Shown here one piece after another: positions 25,001-36,944 of a DNA stretch of 64,000 nt; the stretch's first letter is position 1, and every line of letters begins with the position of its first letter. The notes under the pieces were generated by a model that was not told the DNA's origin, made no database searches, and saw nothing but the letters and a program-made list of their open reading frames with translations. The stretch comes from Acanthamoeba lenticulata. Taxonomy: Eukaryota > Discosea > Longamoebia > Acanthamoebidae. The stretch spans positions 1 through 64,000 of the forward strand of contig NAVB01000065.1 of NCBI GenBank assembly GCA_002179805.1. The letters run 5' to 3'. The translations under genes were made by a program, and so were the position numbers.

Positions 25001-27416
25001 CGGCCTCGGCGCCGGCGAGCTTGACCCACCGCTCGACGATCTCCCGCGTGTCCTGCTCGACGTCAAAGAAGAGCGCCTCCTTGCTGTCGACCCACCGGAG
25101 CTCCTTGGCCAGGCGCGCAGGGGCCGCTTGTGTCGGCGGCTGGAGCCCTGGCACCGGGGCCGGCGGAGACGGGCAGCAGGCAAAGACCTTCTTGTCGAGC
25201 AGCCGCTTGAGCACCGGCGCCACAACGAGCGCCCACAGCGAGCCGTTGGCGCCTGTGCCAAGAGGACAGACCAATGCGGTGAGCGCGTGGGCGGGGATGA
25301 GGCGAGGAGGCGAGAGCAGGTACCGCCGCCTGAGGTGATCTCCGACTTGCGCGGCCACAGCTGATAGTAGTGGTCGGGCCGGAGCGGAAGGGCGCCCTTC
25401 TGCCCGTCCTCGGCCAGCCGCAACAGGAGCCGGGCGTAGGCCCACGCCACCGCGTCGGTAAGCAGCGCTGCGTGCGTGTGCGTTTTTGTGTGTTAGCGTC
25501 CACGCGCTTTGTCATGTGGCCGCGCATGCCCTTTGGGATCTGCCTGCCAAATACCTTGGTTGTACTTGACCAACGGCTGCTTGTCGAAGACGTCGCTCCC
25601 ACTGATGATCGACCGGCGGTCGCGCGACAAGGCAAAGCCTGCGTTCACGTGTACGGGCTTTTGAAGCGGAGGGTGAGTCGCATGTCAAGTGCGGGAGGGC
25701 TCCGGGCCAAGCCGGGCGAGCGACGCACCAGGCCGGTCCACAGGGGAAGCGGGAGCGTGCAGAAGGCGCGTCCCACGAGGGCCAACGGACAGCGTGTGGT
25801 GACGGCAGTGTCGCCCTCCGGAGGCCCGGCAACGATCCACTCATCGTGGCCGTCCGGACTGCCGTAGACCACCCGGCGGCTGACCAGGGCCGCCACGGTC
25901 GCGAGCGGGAACAGCGCGTGGCGGGCGTTCTGCTTCGCGAGCTCGTAGGCATGCGACTGGCCCACCACCCGCGACAGCTTCCAGTGGTCGTGGTGCTCGA
26001 AGACCTCCCATTCCACCGCGCCCACGTCGGAGCCTTCGTGCGCGCTGCGGTCGGCCGCGAGCTCGTCACCCGCCGGCCGCCGCTTGCGCCGACGGCCGCG
26101 GGCGACGCAGCGCAGGTCGTAGAGGTCCTGCGGAAAGTCCTTGGCGGGCGTCTGGCGGAGCATGGCCTCGAACACGCCCTCGCCCTCGCCCACGCTGGGC
26201 TTGCAGGCGTTGAGCTTGGCCGCCATGAGGAGGAACAGGGACGAGCGCCGGGCGACCTCGTCCTCGCGCATGGCCGCCGTCGACGACGTGTCGAGGCCCA
26301 CGCTGTAGAACAGGTCCGGTGCGGCGGCGTTGGCCGGCCACACGAAGAGCTTGATCTCGCGCAGGAACTTGAGGTGGAGCAGCACCTGGCTTCCGAGTCC
26401 GACGAACTGGTCAAAGATCGCGAGCACGTCGGCGGGCGCGAACCCGCGGTGCTGGCTGCCGGACGGGACCAGCTCGGACACGCGCGCCTGCTCGGCCGAG
26501 CGCAGCGGAAACCGGAAAAGGGTACCGGCGAACGGCGCCAGCAGGTCGCAGCCAAACTGCGGCATGCGGTAGGGCGCCAGCTGGTCGGCGTACTTGGCCC
26601 GCACCTCGGCCACGGTGAAGTTGTAGTATTTGCCCGGAGGCCCGTGCGCGATGCCCGGCAGATGGGTTCGGTGCGGGTCGAAGAAGACAGCTTTATCGCG
26701 GGTGATGAACGACGGGAGGTCGGTCTGTGCGAGACAGCGCGCGCGAACGAGCACGGTCAACGTCAGAACAGGACGGCTGACGAGCCAAGAGCCGTTAGAG
26801 TGGCGAGACACCGCACCATGTGGTACACCGAGTTGAAGCCAAGGCCGAAACGTCCTGTGTGGTGTGGCCGATTGGGCTAAGCTTACGCGAAGGAGAAGAC
26901 GACGAGGAGGCACGAACCGGTGGAGATGGGGTCGCTCAGCTTGCGGCCAGCGCCCACGTTTTGGATGCTCTCAAAGTCCTCGTCACGGAAGACGGCATCG
27001 TTAAAGGCACACAGGGCCGGACCCTGGAATTGAGCCATGGCCGGGCTCAACAGAGTGCTTGTGCCATGTGTGCGCTGTCAAGCAAGGTCAGCATGAGGCC
27101 AGAGCATAAAGAGGAGAGGAGGAAGGGGCACGTGCCAGGTCGAGCATAAAGGTGGTTGTAGTTGCTCGAGCGTCGTCTGCATTCTGCACCAGCTCTGCGA
27201 GTACTTGGGACCCATCGTACTTGAGCCCCACCACCGATGTTATTGTGCAGCCCGGGAGGTGCTGTTGTGGAGAGGGGGTTGTACATCTTCGAGGATGCCA
27301 CGAATGGCGGTCGTAATCTTGACTTGCTGGCCTGCACAATCCTCAGTTAGTTTATTGTCATGTTTGGTCCTTTAACCACCCTTGGACTTACCAAGAGCAC
27401 CCTCATGTGCCTCCAT
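19084..27416 (-). CDS. Sacsin-like giant protein with N-terminal GHKL ATPase
   Basis: A many-exon gene of roughly 2,200-2,400 codons. The start is fixed by exon 27416-27392 (MEAHEGAL), then 27331-27285 (QQVKITTAIRGILED) and 27219 onward (YDGSQVLAELVQNADDARAT). These, with GPALCAFNDAVF and GRFGLGFNSVYHM, are the sacsin-type N-box and G2 elements of a Hsp90-like ATP site. FITRDKAVFFDPHRTHLPG and KLNACKP-type blocks continue the sacsin internal repeat. Later exons (26900-21500) read through without a plausible new start. The C-terminus has an acidic/coiled linker (about 20200-20000) and a helical block around IEEVAFFHTRTEPVTEKR and LAHFFDIG, ending MLEQTVF. Sacsin-like proteins are large co-chaperones. 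That the whole span is one gene is inferred from continuity; exon borders between 25.5 and 20 kb are approximate. Confidence 0.75.
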
Positions 27417-27669
27417 GGCTGTACACTTCTATCGCTTCAACTTCTTCGCTTTGCGCAATCGGCCAAGCTATTCCAGGCATCCGGGCGAGCTTCACATTTT
27501 TGGAATGCAAGGAACAACAAGGCAAGAGAAACGGAAAGCAAACAGTGGACCTTGCCTCAACGTTGATCACAACAGACAACAAAACGTAGCAAAGCAGCCT
27601 TCAATACAAAAAGGTGTTTCTTTATCACTTTGCTTTGGTACAGATAGCCTTCGTGGCCCTCTTCTTCGG

Positions 27670-29125
27670 TCATGATCGGGGGATGTAAAAGCACAGCAGC
27701 AGGAAGAAAAGGGGCAACAAGATGAGGCAGAGGATGGTAGCAGGTGATCGCAGCACCCGGTTAAGGAGGGGTGAGGGAGAAGAGCCAGGAGAGGAGGAGG
27801 AGAGAAGGGGCATGAGTAGAGGCGGCGCGCGTCGCCTGAGTGGTCGAAGGAGGTCGTCCTTGAGCTCGGTCCACGTACGCGGTGGTCGTCCATCGTGCTG
27901 GTAGAGGACATAAAGGAAGGCGTCGTGTCGTCCTCCTTCAAATGAGTAGTACTCAGGCAGGTAGCGCAGGCGCGTGAATCCCTATACGGACCGACCGGGT
28001 ATGATCGATCGTGATGAGTCATACTGTACACGTGGAGGGGGAATGTGATCTTGTGATCTTTACGTTTTGTTCATAGAAGCGGATGGCGGGAACGTTGGTG
28101 GTGAGAACGTGGAGATAGACGGCCTTGCACTGCTCGTAGCGGCTCGCCTTCTGCAGCAGTTCACTCAGCAGCACTCGCGCTTTACGCACCCGGGTCCTTG
28201 TCAATCTACGACCAAGCGGCGGCATCATCATCATCATCACCACGTACCGATGCCATGCCGCCTGTAGCGGGCAGTGACGCCAATGGTGAGGATGTAGACC
28301 AGGTAGCGCGTCGTCCAGCTCCACTCGAACTGTAGCATGTCGCAGTCCTGTGTCGTGCAATGAAGTGCCGGCGCGTGTGAGACCTCGAGGCGGAGACAAG
28401 CCAAGAAGGAGTTGATCAAAGCTGCCACAACTAGCAGGCAGTGCATGCGAACCTCGTGCTGGTTCTCCGCCTCCATAGAGGCGACGAGGACGCCGACTAT
28501 GGCACCCTCGTGCGTGACGGCCACCTGCGACATGAAGCCCGATGGGGATACCATCGCCCGATAGAAACCTTCGTCGTACCTGCAAGCCGTTGTGCGTCAC
28601 AACAAAAAGGGGGTGGCTTAGTTGGACTTATCTTGGCCTCCTTCTTTCCGTCTATTCTTTGTTCTATCTTTACTCGATTTAGTTGAAGGGGTCTCGCACA
28701 TACCGTATGGGGAAGCACTCCTCGTGAAGCTGCTTAACCTGCGGCAGATCGTTGGTCTTGATGGGCCGGTACACCACTTCTGAAGCTGGGGTGGCTTGCG
28801 CGTCGTTGCCTGCACACGACGCATCTTTATCGGCAAGTGCACCTTGGCCTTTCATAGTCGACTGCTGTCGGCGATGGCCCACACTACCGCCACTGCTGTT
28901 TCCCGCCTGAACCTCCATCGATGTGTCCGCCCCTGCAGGTGGCGTCTCCTCATCCACCGACTCCGCCAGCTTGCGCTGTGGTTGCGCGAATGCAAGAGAA
29001 TGCCTCAACAACTTGGAAAAGAGATTCTTTTTCCTTTTCTTTTGATCTGTTCTGTTTGCTAATCTCCTGCAAGAAGCTGATTCAGCTGAAGCGCTACCCA
29101 TGTATGTTCGAGCATCTCTTAGCAT
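27670..29125 (-). CDS. NAA60: N-alpha-acetyltransferase 60-like GNAT enzyme, membrane anchored
   Basis: Five exons in phase (29125-28704, 28579-28453, 28347-28244, 28196-28064, 27981-27670) give 365 residues. NAA60 hallmarks are clear: VYRPIKTNDLPQVKQLHEE, CFPIRY, GAIVGVLVA, YILTIGVTARYRRHGIG (acetyl-CoA loop), CKAVYLHVLTTNVPAIRFYE, and RLRYLPEYYSFEGGRHDAF. A hydrophobic tail (ILCLILLPLFFLLLCFY) fits the C-terminal membrane attachment of NAA60, which acetylates N-termini of membrane proteins facing the cytosol. About 115 low-complexity residues precede the domain. The ATG at 29125 directly follows the PIG-N stop in the same frame; a second ATG at 29101 or an unrecognised upstream intron are alternatives. 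Confidence 0.8.
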
Positions 29126-32100
29126 TCACAGCGAAAGGTGATCGGGTTTGGCGGCGCGAGGCAGTCGGAGACGCGCTGTGAGGAGAGATGAAAGGGCAAC
29201 TATGCCCAGATGGAAGAGGATGAAGCAGTTTGAGATGGCAAAATGGGAGATGGAGGTGCCGATGTCCTTCCAGCTGCCCGTGTCTCGCACGAGGAAGAGG
29301 AAGTTGAGACTCAGCACGTCGGAGAAGGCGATGACGAGGAGGAACGAGGCCGAGAGGTCGAGCTGTGACGAGGCCACAATGATGTGGTAGGCGCACGAGA
29401 CCAGCACGAAGGGCAGGATCAGCTTCATCACCAGCAGGCCGCCCATGGCCCACGGGTTGAACACGCTCATGAATCGGAAGGTCGACGACACCTCGAAGCT
29501 GCTGATGCTCGCGATGTTGCCCGTCCCGAAGAAGGCCACGAAGCACAGATACAACTGCACCGCACGTTTCATCAGCGCTCGACAACAATAACAATAACAA
29601 CCACAACAAAGAAGTCGCGCCAAGTAGAGATGGGTGGTGCGTACAAAGAAGAGGGCGATGCGGGCGTCGCTGAGAGTGAGGGCTCGGGTGGGCTGAGACG
29701 AGAGCTGCTCGAGGCGTCGGCCGCGGAAGAGGGCCGCCTCCAGGTAGTACCACAGGTAGAGCGTGGCGCTCAGCGCGCAGTAGAACAGCACCTCGTACCT
29801 GCCCATATGATTTGTGTAAGCCAAAGAACGAAAACGAGAAAAAGAACGAAAGGGATGGAGAAAGCGAAACGAACGAGATGCTGAGGAAGATGAAGGGAAC
29901 GGCAAGCGCGAGGAAGAGGTTGAAGAGGAAGACGCCTGGGTGGGCGCTGAACAAGAACGGCAGCACAGCAAGCGATCCTACAAAGTCATCAAGTAAGCAC
30001 GTGAAGTCGCAGGCGCACACAATTTCGGGAGGCAGGGCACGAACCGAGCGCGAGCCAGGCAAGGAGATGATTGATGAACGGAACCGGGAGCTTGTCGGCC
30101 AGATGCGCGTTGGTGCTGCCCACGACCCAGACGGCCACGAGTACGGCCGCCAGCTGGAGGCCGGCCATGCGAGCCTCGACTCGGCCAAAGGGTGGCAGGT
30201 AGGTGACCTTGGTGCGCTCAGACTCCACAGCCTTCTCCTTGCCCTCGGCGGCAGCGACCACTGCCGGCGGCGGCCGGGACGGCACCAACAGCTTTGCGGC
30301 GAAGGGAAGCGCCCCGAGCGCAAACGCCACAAACCCGCCCACTCGCCTGCGCGCATGGACACGTGAGGTGATGCTCACAGTGATCGATCGTCATGGACAA
30401 GAAGGGACGTACACCAGGGCGATGGAGGAGCCAAACTCGACGGAGAGGAGCGGGAAGATGGAGAGGGCGAAGCAGCAGAGAGCCCAGCCCAGGCCCAGCC
30501 CGCGGCTCACGCCACGCTCACGAAGGAGCGGCCAGAAGCCCACGACCAGGAGCACTGGGCACAGCAGCTCACGGTAGTAGAAGCTCGCCACCTGTCGGAC
30601 AGCGAGGATGATGATGATGACAATGAGCATCAAAACAGCAACAGTGCAGTAAGAAAATCGTTGAAGAGCGCGCAGACGTACGACTGCCTCGAGCACGCCG
30701 ACGAAGACGAGTACGAGCAGCATCGAGCGGAAGAAGGTAGGGATGGAGCCGAGGAGGGCCGGCAGGTAGTGTGCCACGATCGGCCGCGCCTTCCAGATCT
30801 GGGCCCAGAACAGGACTTGGGTGGTGACGCACATGCGCACAACGCACAAAACATGTAATGTCAGCAAAGCCTGGGCTAAAGCGGACGGCCGGACACACAG
30901 CGCCTTGCCCGTGCGCACCAGGGAACAAGGTGTAGAGGTAGTATTGAATCGGCGACGCCTCGAGCCACAGGAACACGAACAGGGTGACGCCCGCCACGGC
31001 CGCCAGCACGTTGGTCTGCATCACGTCAGCCACAAAGGTGAGAATGATGCCAGCCAAGACCAGTCAGAGGACGAAGGCGAGGGCAGCGCACGCTGTGAGT
31101 CGAACGTGCCAAGCGGTGGCGCACATAGGCCGGCAGGTTGGTGTGGTGGGCCATGACATGAAGCACGAGGAAGAGGATCCATCCAACGTAGCCCAGCGAG
31201 ACGACCGAGAGGAGGAAGGGCCAGTCGTAGGTCTGGAAATAGTGGAGGCCCTCGAGCGAGAGCGCCAGCAGGCGGCTCGCTTCCTTCTGGGCTTGTTCAT
31301 GCTGGCCCAGCGCCATGTGCGCCCGAATGCTGCGGATCTGCAGCGCGGCTTGTGAGTTCTGAACGGTTCAAGAAGAGGCAAGCAAGCAAGCGGCGTACGG
31401 CGAGCTGGGCATCGTTGAGCGGGGCAAAGGGCTTGAACATCAGCGAGTGTTCGCGCTTCATCTGGGCCTTGCGCTGGAACTGCTCGTGGATTTCGAGCGC
31501 ATTCAGGAGCAGCGCCTCCGACACGCTCGATGGCGCAGCATCGATGTAGGCTGTCGGCAGCACGCCCACCGAGTTCATCGGATAGGGTAGCCCGGCAAAA
31601 AACGCCTGCAGTCAACAATTAACAAAAGAATAAAAATAAAAATAAAAAATAAAAAATAAAAATAAAAAAATAAAAAATAATCAACGTACAATGAGGGGAG
31701 CCACATCGGCTTGGTTGATGTCGAAGCGCGGGCGACCAGACAGGTTCCAGGCGGTGGGGGCGGGCAGCGGCTTTTCGTTCGGGGCCAGCGGCGACACAGG
31801 CTTTCGCGCCCCGGCGCCCCACACGATGAAGGGCGTCTCCGTGTTGTCCGGGTGGCCGTCGCCGTGGCTCCCCTGCGCGAGCTCGTGAGTGTGCGTGCCG
31901 AGGATCCGGCCGACCTGATCAACGAGGCCAGAGGAGCAGGGCGGGACCACCAACCTTGTTGTGCATGCCGTGGTCAGAGGTGAAGATGTACGTGGTCTGT
32001 CCATCGCCGTAGTAGTCCTCGAACAGATTATAGAGCCGCTCCACGCCCTGGTCCACGATGTCGATGTTCTCCAGGTACTCGGTCGAGTAGGGCCGATGGG

Positions 32101-33237
32101 CGTGGCCGTTGGTGTCGATTCCAAGCAGATGCAGGAAGAACACGCTCTGCGGCTCGCGCAGCTGCAAGATTACATGAGCAGCCCGCGCTTCACGTGGCGA
32201 AGCTTGTCCAAGGCAGGCACGTACCTGGCTGGCGAGGGTGTGGTTCTTGCGCGAAGACGCAAACAGCTCCTCGACGCGGTCAAAGACCCACGTATCCAGG
32301 TTCGACGCCTCTGCACGGGCCAAGCCAACGTTAAGAAGATAATGGGGCACGGCCTGAAGGAAGAAGCATAGATGGGCCATACGCGAGGCAAAGTCCTCCG
32401 AGTCCTCGTGATAGGAGTGCGCATACATCTGCGGCACGTTGTGGGCGAACATGGGCAGGATGTCCGGGCTGGTGGTCGTCAGTCAGTTTAGACACGCCCG
32501 TCCGTGCACGCACACGGAAGAGGGCGGCGCACCTGCCCCAGGACCACGAGCGCGCGCTTTCATTGAAGACGGAATCAAACTCGACCGGGTTGGCCTTCCA
32601 GCCTGTTGACGTCGGCAGAGTCAGTTTTTGGTGGTGAACCGTCTCCCGAAGGCGAGGGGGTGGAGGTTACCCTTTGTGACGGCCGACACGTCCTCGTAGA
32701 AGCCCGCGAAGAGGGCAACGTGGCCAGGTCGGCTCTCCGTGGGGACGCGCGCATGCGACACGCCCCACCTGATGATGGAGCAGCGCGTCATCAAAAGAGA
32801 GAGAGAGAGAGAGATCGGCACACCAGCAGGGCAGCAGCAGCGTACCGGCCGTGCTGCTGGACGATATCACGCAGGAAGTACTTGCCGCTGCCGTCCCGCC
32901 TCTGCACGAGGGCGAGCGTCTCGAACAGCTTGTCCGCTCGCAGCCCGTCCGCTGCAGGAGCAAGTTGATTAAATCAAAGTTTGGTCCCTTTAATGCATTC
33001 ACGAACCGGGGAGAGCCGAGTACCGACAAAGACCAGCACGCGCTGGGCTGGCGGCTTGGTGGAGGAGGCGTGAGGGGTCATGCCGTGGACGATTGGCGAC
33101 CTGAAGTAGATGTCGATGATGCTGAAGAGGTACACGACATGGAACACGATGCCAAGCAACACGAGCGTCTTGAGGTTCCACCCGAGGCGCCGTGACCTCG
33201 TGCCCGAGGAGGTACCGTCCCCTCCTTGAATCTTCAT
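29126..33237 (-). CDS. PIGN: GPI ethanolamine phosphate transferase 1 (PIG-N/Mcd4)
   Basis: Adds ethanolamine phosphate to the first mannose of the GPI precursor in the ER. The start [11 protein letters not shown] at 33237 precedes a signal-anchor ([17 protein letters not shown]) and [15 protein letters not shown]. The luminal alkaline phosphatase-like domain has [20 protein letters not shown] (catalytic Thr), [29 protein letters not shown] and SDHGMHNK spliced to [10 protein letters not shown] multi-pass C-terminus (about 31.3-29.1 kb) ends [19 protein letters not shown] and PDHLSL. Numerous short introns interrupt it, including one near 31610-31690 that is almost pure A/T (an AAAAATA-type repeat on the plus strand). 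The stop TGA (29128-29126) is immediately followed by the in-frame ATG of the acetyltransferase. Identification is very strong; some inner exon borders are approximate. Confidence 0.9.
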
Positions 33238-33539
33238 TTTTTCGCTTCGCAAGGGATTGGGCTCTACCACGAGCCTTGTTGTTCACTTGCGGTATCAGAG
33301 ATAGGGAGTTGGTTGTGGGTCTTGTTGTGCGGCTGTGTCGCGTCACCGCTCTGTCCGGACCATGACAGGTAGCTCTACTCAAGAAAAAGAATAAAGACTG
33401 TTTTTCCATCACCTGGGCAAGGCAGGCAAACCCGGTTTTGGGCCGATATCCTCAGTCTGAGGAGAAATAACGGCGTTGTGGAAACAAGCAAAGCGCGAAC
33501 GGCGATCTGTCACTCTAGTTGTTGTAAGTTAGCGGCACC
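33238..33539. promoter_or_regulatory. Shared upstream region of PIG-N and TECR
   Basis: The two genes are divergent with 302 bp between their ATGs, so this stretch should hold both promoters. I see no convincing TATA box; the TECR start is preceded by TTGTTGTAAGTTAGCGGCACC. Confidence 0.45.
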
Positions 33540-35132
33540 ATGGGCAAGCTCACGATCAAGTCTCCTAGCGGTAAGGTGCTCAAGGAGTGCGACGTCTCTG
33601 AGACCGCCACCGTGGCTCAGCTGAAGGCCCTCTATGCCAAGGCCTGTACGTTTCTTTCATTAAGCTCAGAACTCCTTACGGGTCTTGTCTCACTTGGCAG
33701 AGTATCTTGCATGCAGTCCCCAAGTACTACCCGGACAGGCAGAGGCTTTATCTTCTTGATGGCGGTACGTGGATCTTTCGCGCGTTGCCAAAATTCAAAT
33801 TTACCCCAATTAACAAATATACATACAGAGACCAGGACCGTCCTTGAGGACGACAAGAAGCTTTCTTCCTACAACCTGCTGTCCGGCAAGAGGGACGACG
33901 TCGTGTACTTCCGTGATCTTGGTATGAATGCCTGACGGTCAGAAAACCTCGACTTTCTTTTTTTTTCTCTTACAGTATGCTTCTTCATTTGTTCTGCAGG
34001 TCCTCAGATCGCCTGGAAGACTGTACGTGGGCCAGCGTGTATGTGTGCACAGGTGGCAAGCAGCAAGTACAAAAAGCATTAATCCGCCCCTTAATTCTTT
34101 TGCAGGTGTTCCTGGTCGAGTATGCCGGTCCGCTCTTCATCTACCTGTTCTTCTACTTCCGTCCGCCCTTCCTCTACCCGGCGTCGGCCGCATCGCACAC
34201 CTGGGTGCAGAAGTACGTTACTTCCCCTCCAGAACTTCTTCGCTCCAGTGCTTGGTCTTATTCTACGTGCGACGCAATGATGATGCTTCGAACAGCCTCG
34301 CTCTTGCCTGCTGGGTGGGACATTACCTCAAGCGCGAGCTTGAGACCCTCTTCGTGCACCGTTTCAGGTGCGGCACAACCCATCTCCCTCTCTCTCTCTC
34401 TCTCTCGTTCTTTCTTTGCCTTGCAGTCCCGACCGCCCATGAGCGCGTGCTAACGCCCAGACCACACCCAACAGCCACGGAACGATGCCGATCATGAACA
34501 TCTTCAAGAACTCGGGCTACTACTGGGGCTTTGGCGCGCTTTGCGGCTACTTCGTGAACCACCCGTACTTCACCGACCCTGAGCCCACTCAGGTCTATGT
34601 CGCTCTCGGCTTCTTCGTTGTACGCCCTCCCAACGGTCACCGCCTCACCGGTGCTCGAAGCCAAATCGGCCAAACAAACAAAAATCAAACATGCCCACTC
34701 ACGTGTCTATTATGTTGACGAACACACCACGACCAGTTGTTCGAGATTTGCAATTTGATCTCGCACATCCAGCTGCGCAACCTGCGCCCGTCTGGCACTA
34801 CCGTGCGCAAGATCCCGCGCGGCTTCCTCTTCGAGCTGGTCTCGTGCCCCAACTACACCTGCGAGATCCTCGCGTGGGTCAGCTTCTCCTTCATGACCCA
34901 GAGCGTGGCCGGTGCGCGTCCTCCTTCTGCTGCTGTCTCTCGGCTCGAGCCCTCGTTGACCTACTCACACCACGTTGGTCTCCTTCTCTCTTACGTGTGC
35001 GCAGCGTTCCTGTTCACGCTTGTCGGTGGCGGCCAGATGCTGGTCTGGGCTCAGCAGAAGCACAGGCGCTACAAGAAGGAGTTCCAGAACTACCCCAAGG
35101 GCCGCAAGATCCTCATCCCCTTCATCTACTAA
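33540..35132 (+). CDS. TECR: Very-long-chain (3E)-2-enoyl-CoA reductase
   Basis: Catalyses the last step of very-long-chain fatty acid elongation in the ER membrane. Exons include 33540-33645, 33717-33764, 33829-33921, 34000-34022 and 34106 onward, all in phase. The N-terminal ubiquitin-like part has FPKYYPDRQRLYLLDG and VVYFRDLGPQIAWKT, typical of TECR/Tsc13. Then EYAGPLFIYLFFYFRPPF, YLKRELETLFVHRFSHGTMP, NIFKNSGYYWGFGAL, LRNLRPSGTTVRKIPRGFLF, LVSCPNYTCEILAW and the C-terminal HRRYKKEFQNYPKGRKILIP. The steroid 5-alpha-reductase-like C-terminal domain and final basic tail are complete. Confidence 0.92.
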
Positions 35133-36944
35133 TTCTCGAACGAGAAAGAAAGAAGGCCGGCCGCGGTCTCTGGTTGTGCAGCGTGTCTGCGTGCTGTGAG
35201 TCCCCTAAACCCCTCTTGCTCGCGAGCTTCCTTCTCTGGTCTTTCTCTCTCTGGTTCTGTGGGACACTCTCCTATCTTTGCTCCTTCTTCAATCACCTTG
35301 ATGGTGGGGCCCCAACGCGCGATCTACGCGTCCGACGGTCACAATGATGGGAGGGCTCAAGCTCCTCAGTCCATCGCCACGCGTCGAGGCCTGTTGCACG
35401 AAGAGTGGTAAACCCCGTGACGGCCACCGACCCAACCATCTCCCCCCTCCCCCTCGAGGGACGTCAATCACCACTAGTACAGCTCTTGAAGCGATCGACC
35501 GCGGTCCACCGAGGCAAGGCCGAGGAGGAAAAAACAACTATCACACAGACCCACTCGGGGCTCTTGGCCTTTTCCGTGGGTGAGTATCTGTTGTCTGCCA
35601 CCTCCGTTGAGGAGAGCATCACAGCAGATGAAGGCCGTTGGCGTTCTTGGCGGCTCATCCCCACTCTCCGCCTCAGACGAGAGCTGATGAGAGAACGAGG
35701 TGGCGAGACCAGACTCCTGGCTGGACCCGAACTGCAAGGGCAACTTCGCGGGTTCAGGCCCCCGCGGTCAAATCAGCAAGCGCATACACCAGGTGGTTCA
35801 TGGCCGCGTCTTGGGAAGACCCTCATTTGGGGGAGAAACGGTAACGTCACTAACAGGCCCTCAAGCGGCTTCAACGCCCGTAGAGGTGGATTCTGCGCGC
35901 GTTGGGGAACCTACATGAACATACGCCGAATAGCGCGCGTGCGCGGTACGTGGCCTGACGTTACCCCGCAAGCGGCAACAAGACATGAAGCCTGTCATAG
36001 GGCACACTCAGCTACTTTTCTTTCGTAGTGTGACTTGCTCTGATAACATGACCCAGCAATTATGCCAAAGTCCGGCACCATTAAAAGCCCCGATTTTGTT
36101 GGGTTTTGTAGTAGTTTGTCGACAAGAAGGACAAAATAGTTCGCTCGACGGGGATTTCCCTGGTTGCTGCGCGGCTGGGGTGTTCGCGGAGAACGAAGGG
36201 TGCACCGTAAGCTTTCTTGAATCGTCGACACACTGGCCTCGCGGGATCGCTCCACGTGCCTGTCGTCGGGGTCACATTAGCCAAGTGTTCAAGCTTTCCC
36301 CCGTCAGCTGTCGCCACATGGGAGCGCCGCGATATGGGGTGAGCTGATCTGGAGCAAGGCCCGCGGTATCTCCTCATGTCGCTCGTTCCATCCGTTCCAG
36401 TCGCCGTCCCTTGAGTTTTTTTCTTCTACTCACTCCACGCACCCCAGTGTACATACTACTACATCACTGTGTCCGTTTCACGAAGCCAGCCACCACCACC
36501 ACCACTATCACCACCGCACAAACACCTCTCTTCGCGTGGTAGCCATCATCACCAGTAATACTTTGATCAAACGGCTCGACCGGCAACCCCCAACAACAAC
36601 ACCCAAACAAGTCTACCAGGTGCTGCCGCAGCCCTTCGAATTCGAATACCTCTCACTTCACCAAGGGTTACTTCAAGCTCGCGCGCCTACCAGGCACACC
36701 ACCGAAACAACACCCCAGTCGCCTCGCGGCACACCAAGCTCGAGCGGCCGAATTTTTATTCTTCCAGCGAAGCTCCTCCAATCGGCGCACTCTCCTGGCG
36801 CGACTTCTACCCCCCGTTTCCGACTTCCGGCCCCAGCGAACCGTTGCGCCCGCCGCTTGCTTCAAGACACCGCACCCCGCCGTCGCTGAAATCGGCCACA
36901 ACCGCCAGGCGCACGTCCACGAGACACAACCACAAACAGCGCGC
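35133..36944. other. 1.8-kb intergenic region upstream of GATA gene
   Basis: No supported gene. A 207-codon plus-strand open frame (35405-36028) has no domain or splice pattern and its composition resembles the surrounding non-coding DNA. The proximal 400 bp before the GATA ATG are rich in CAC/ACC runs, probably a long 5' leader. Confidence 0.4.

Noticed and set aside
33646..33720. Apparent frameshift in TECR after the first exon
   Set aside because: Using the acceptor at 33716 (ATGCAG) restores phase and gives FPKYYPDRQ, so no shift is needed.
35405..36028. 207-codon open frame upstream of the GATA gene
   Set aside because: No domain, no signal peptide and no splice structure; GC-rich DNA gives such frames by chance.
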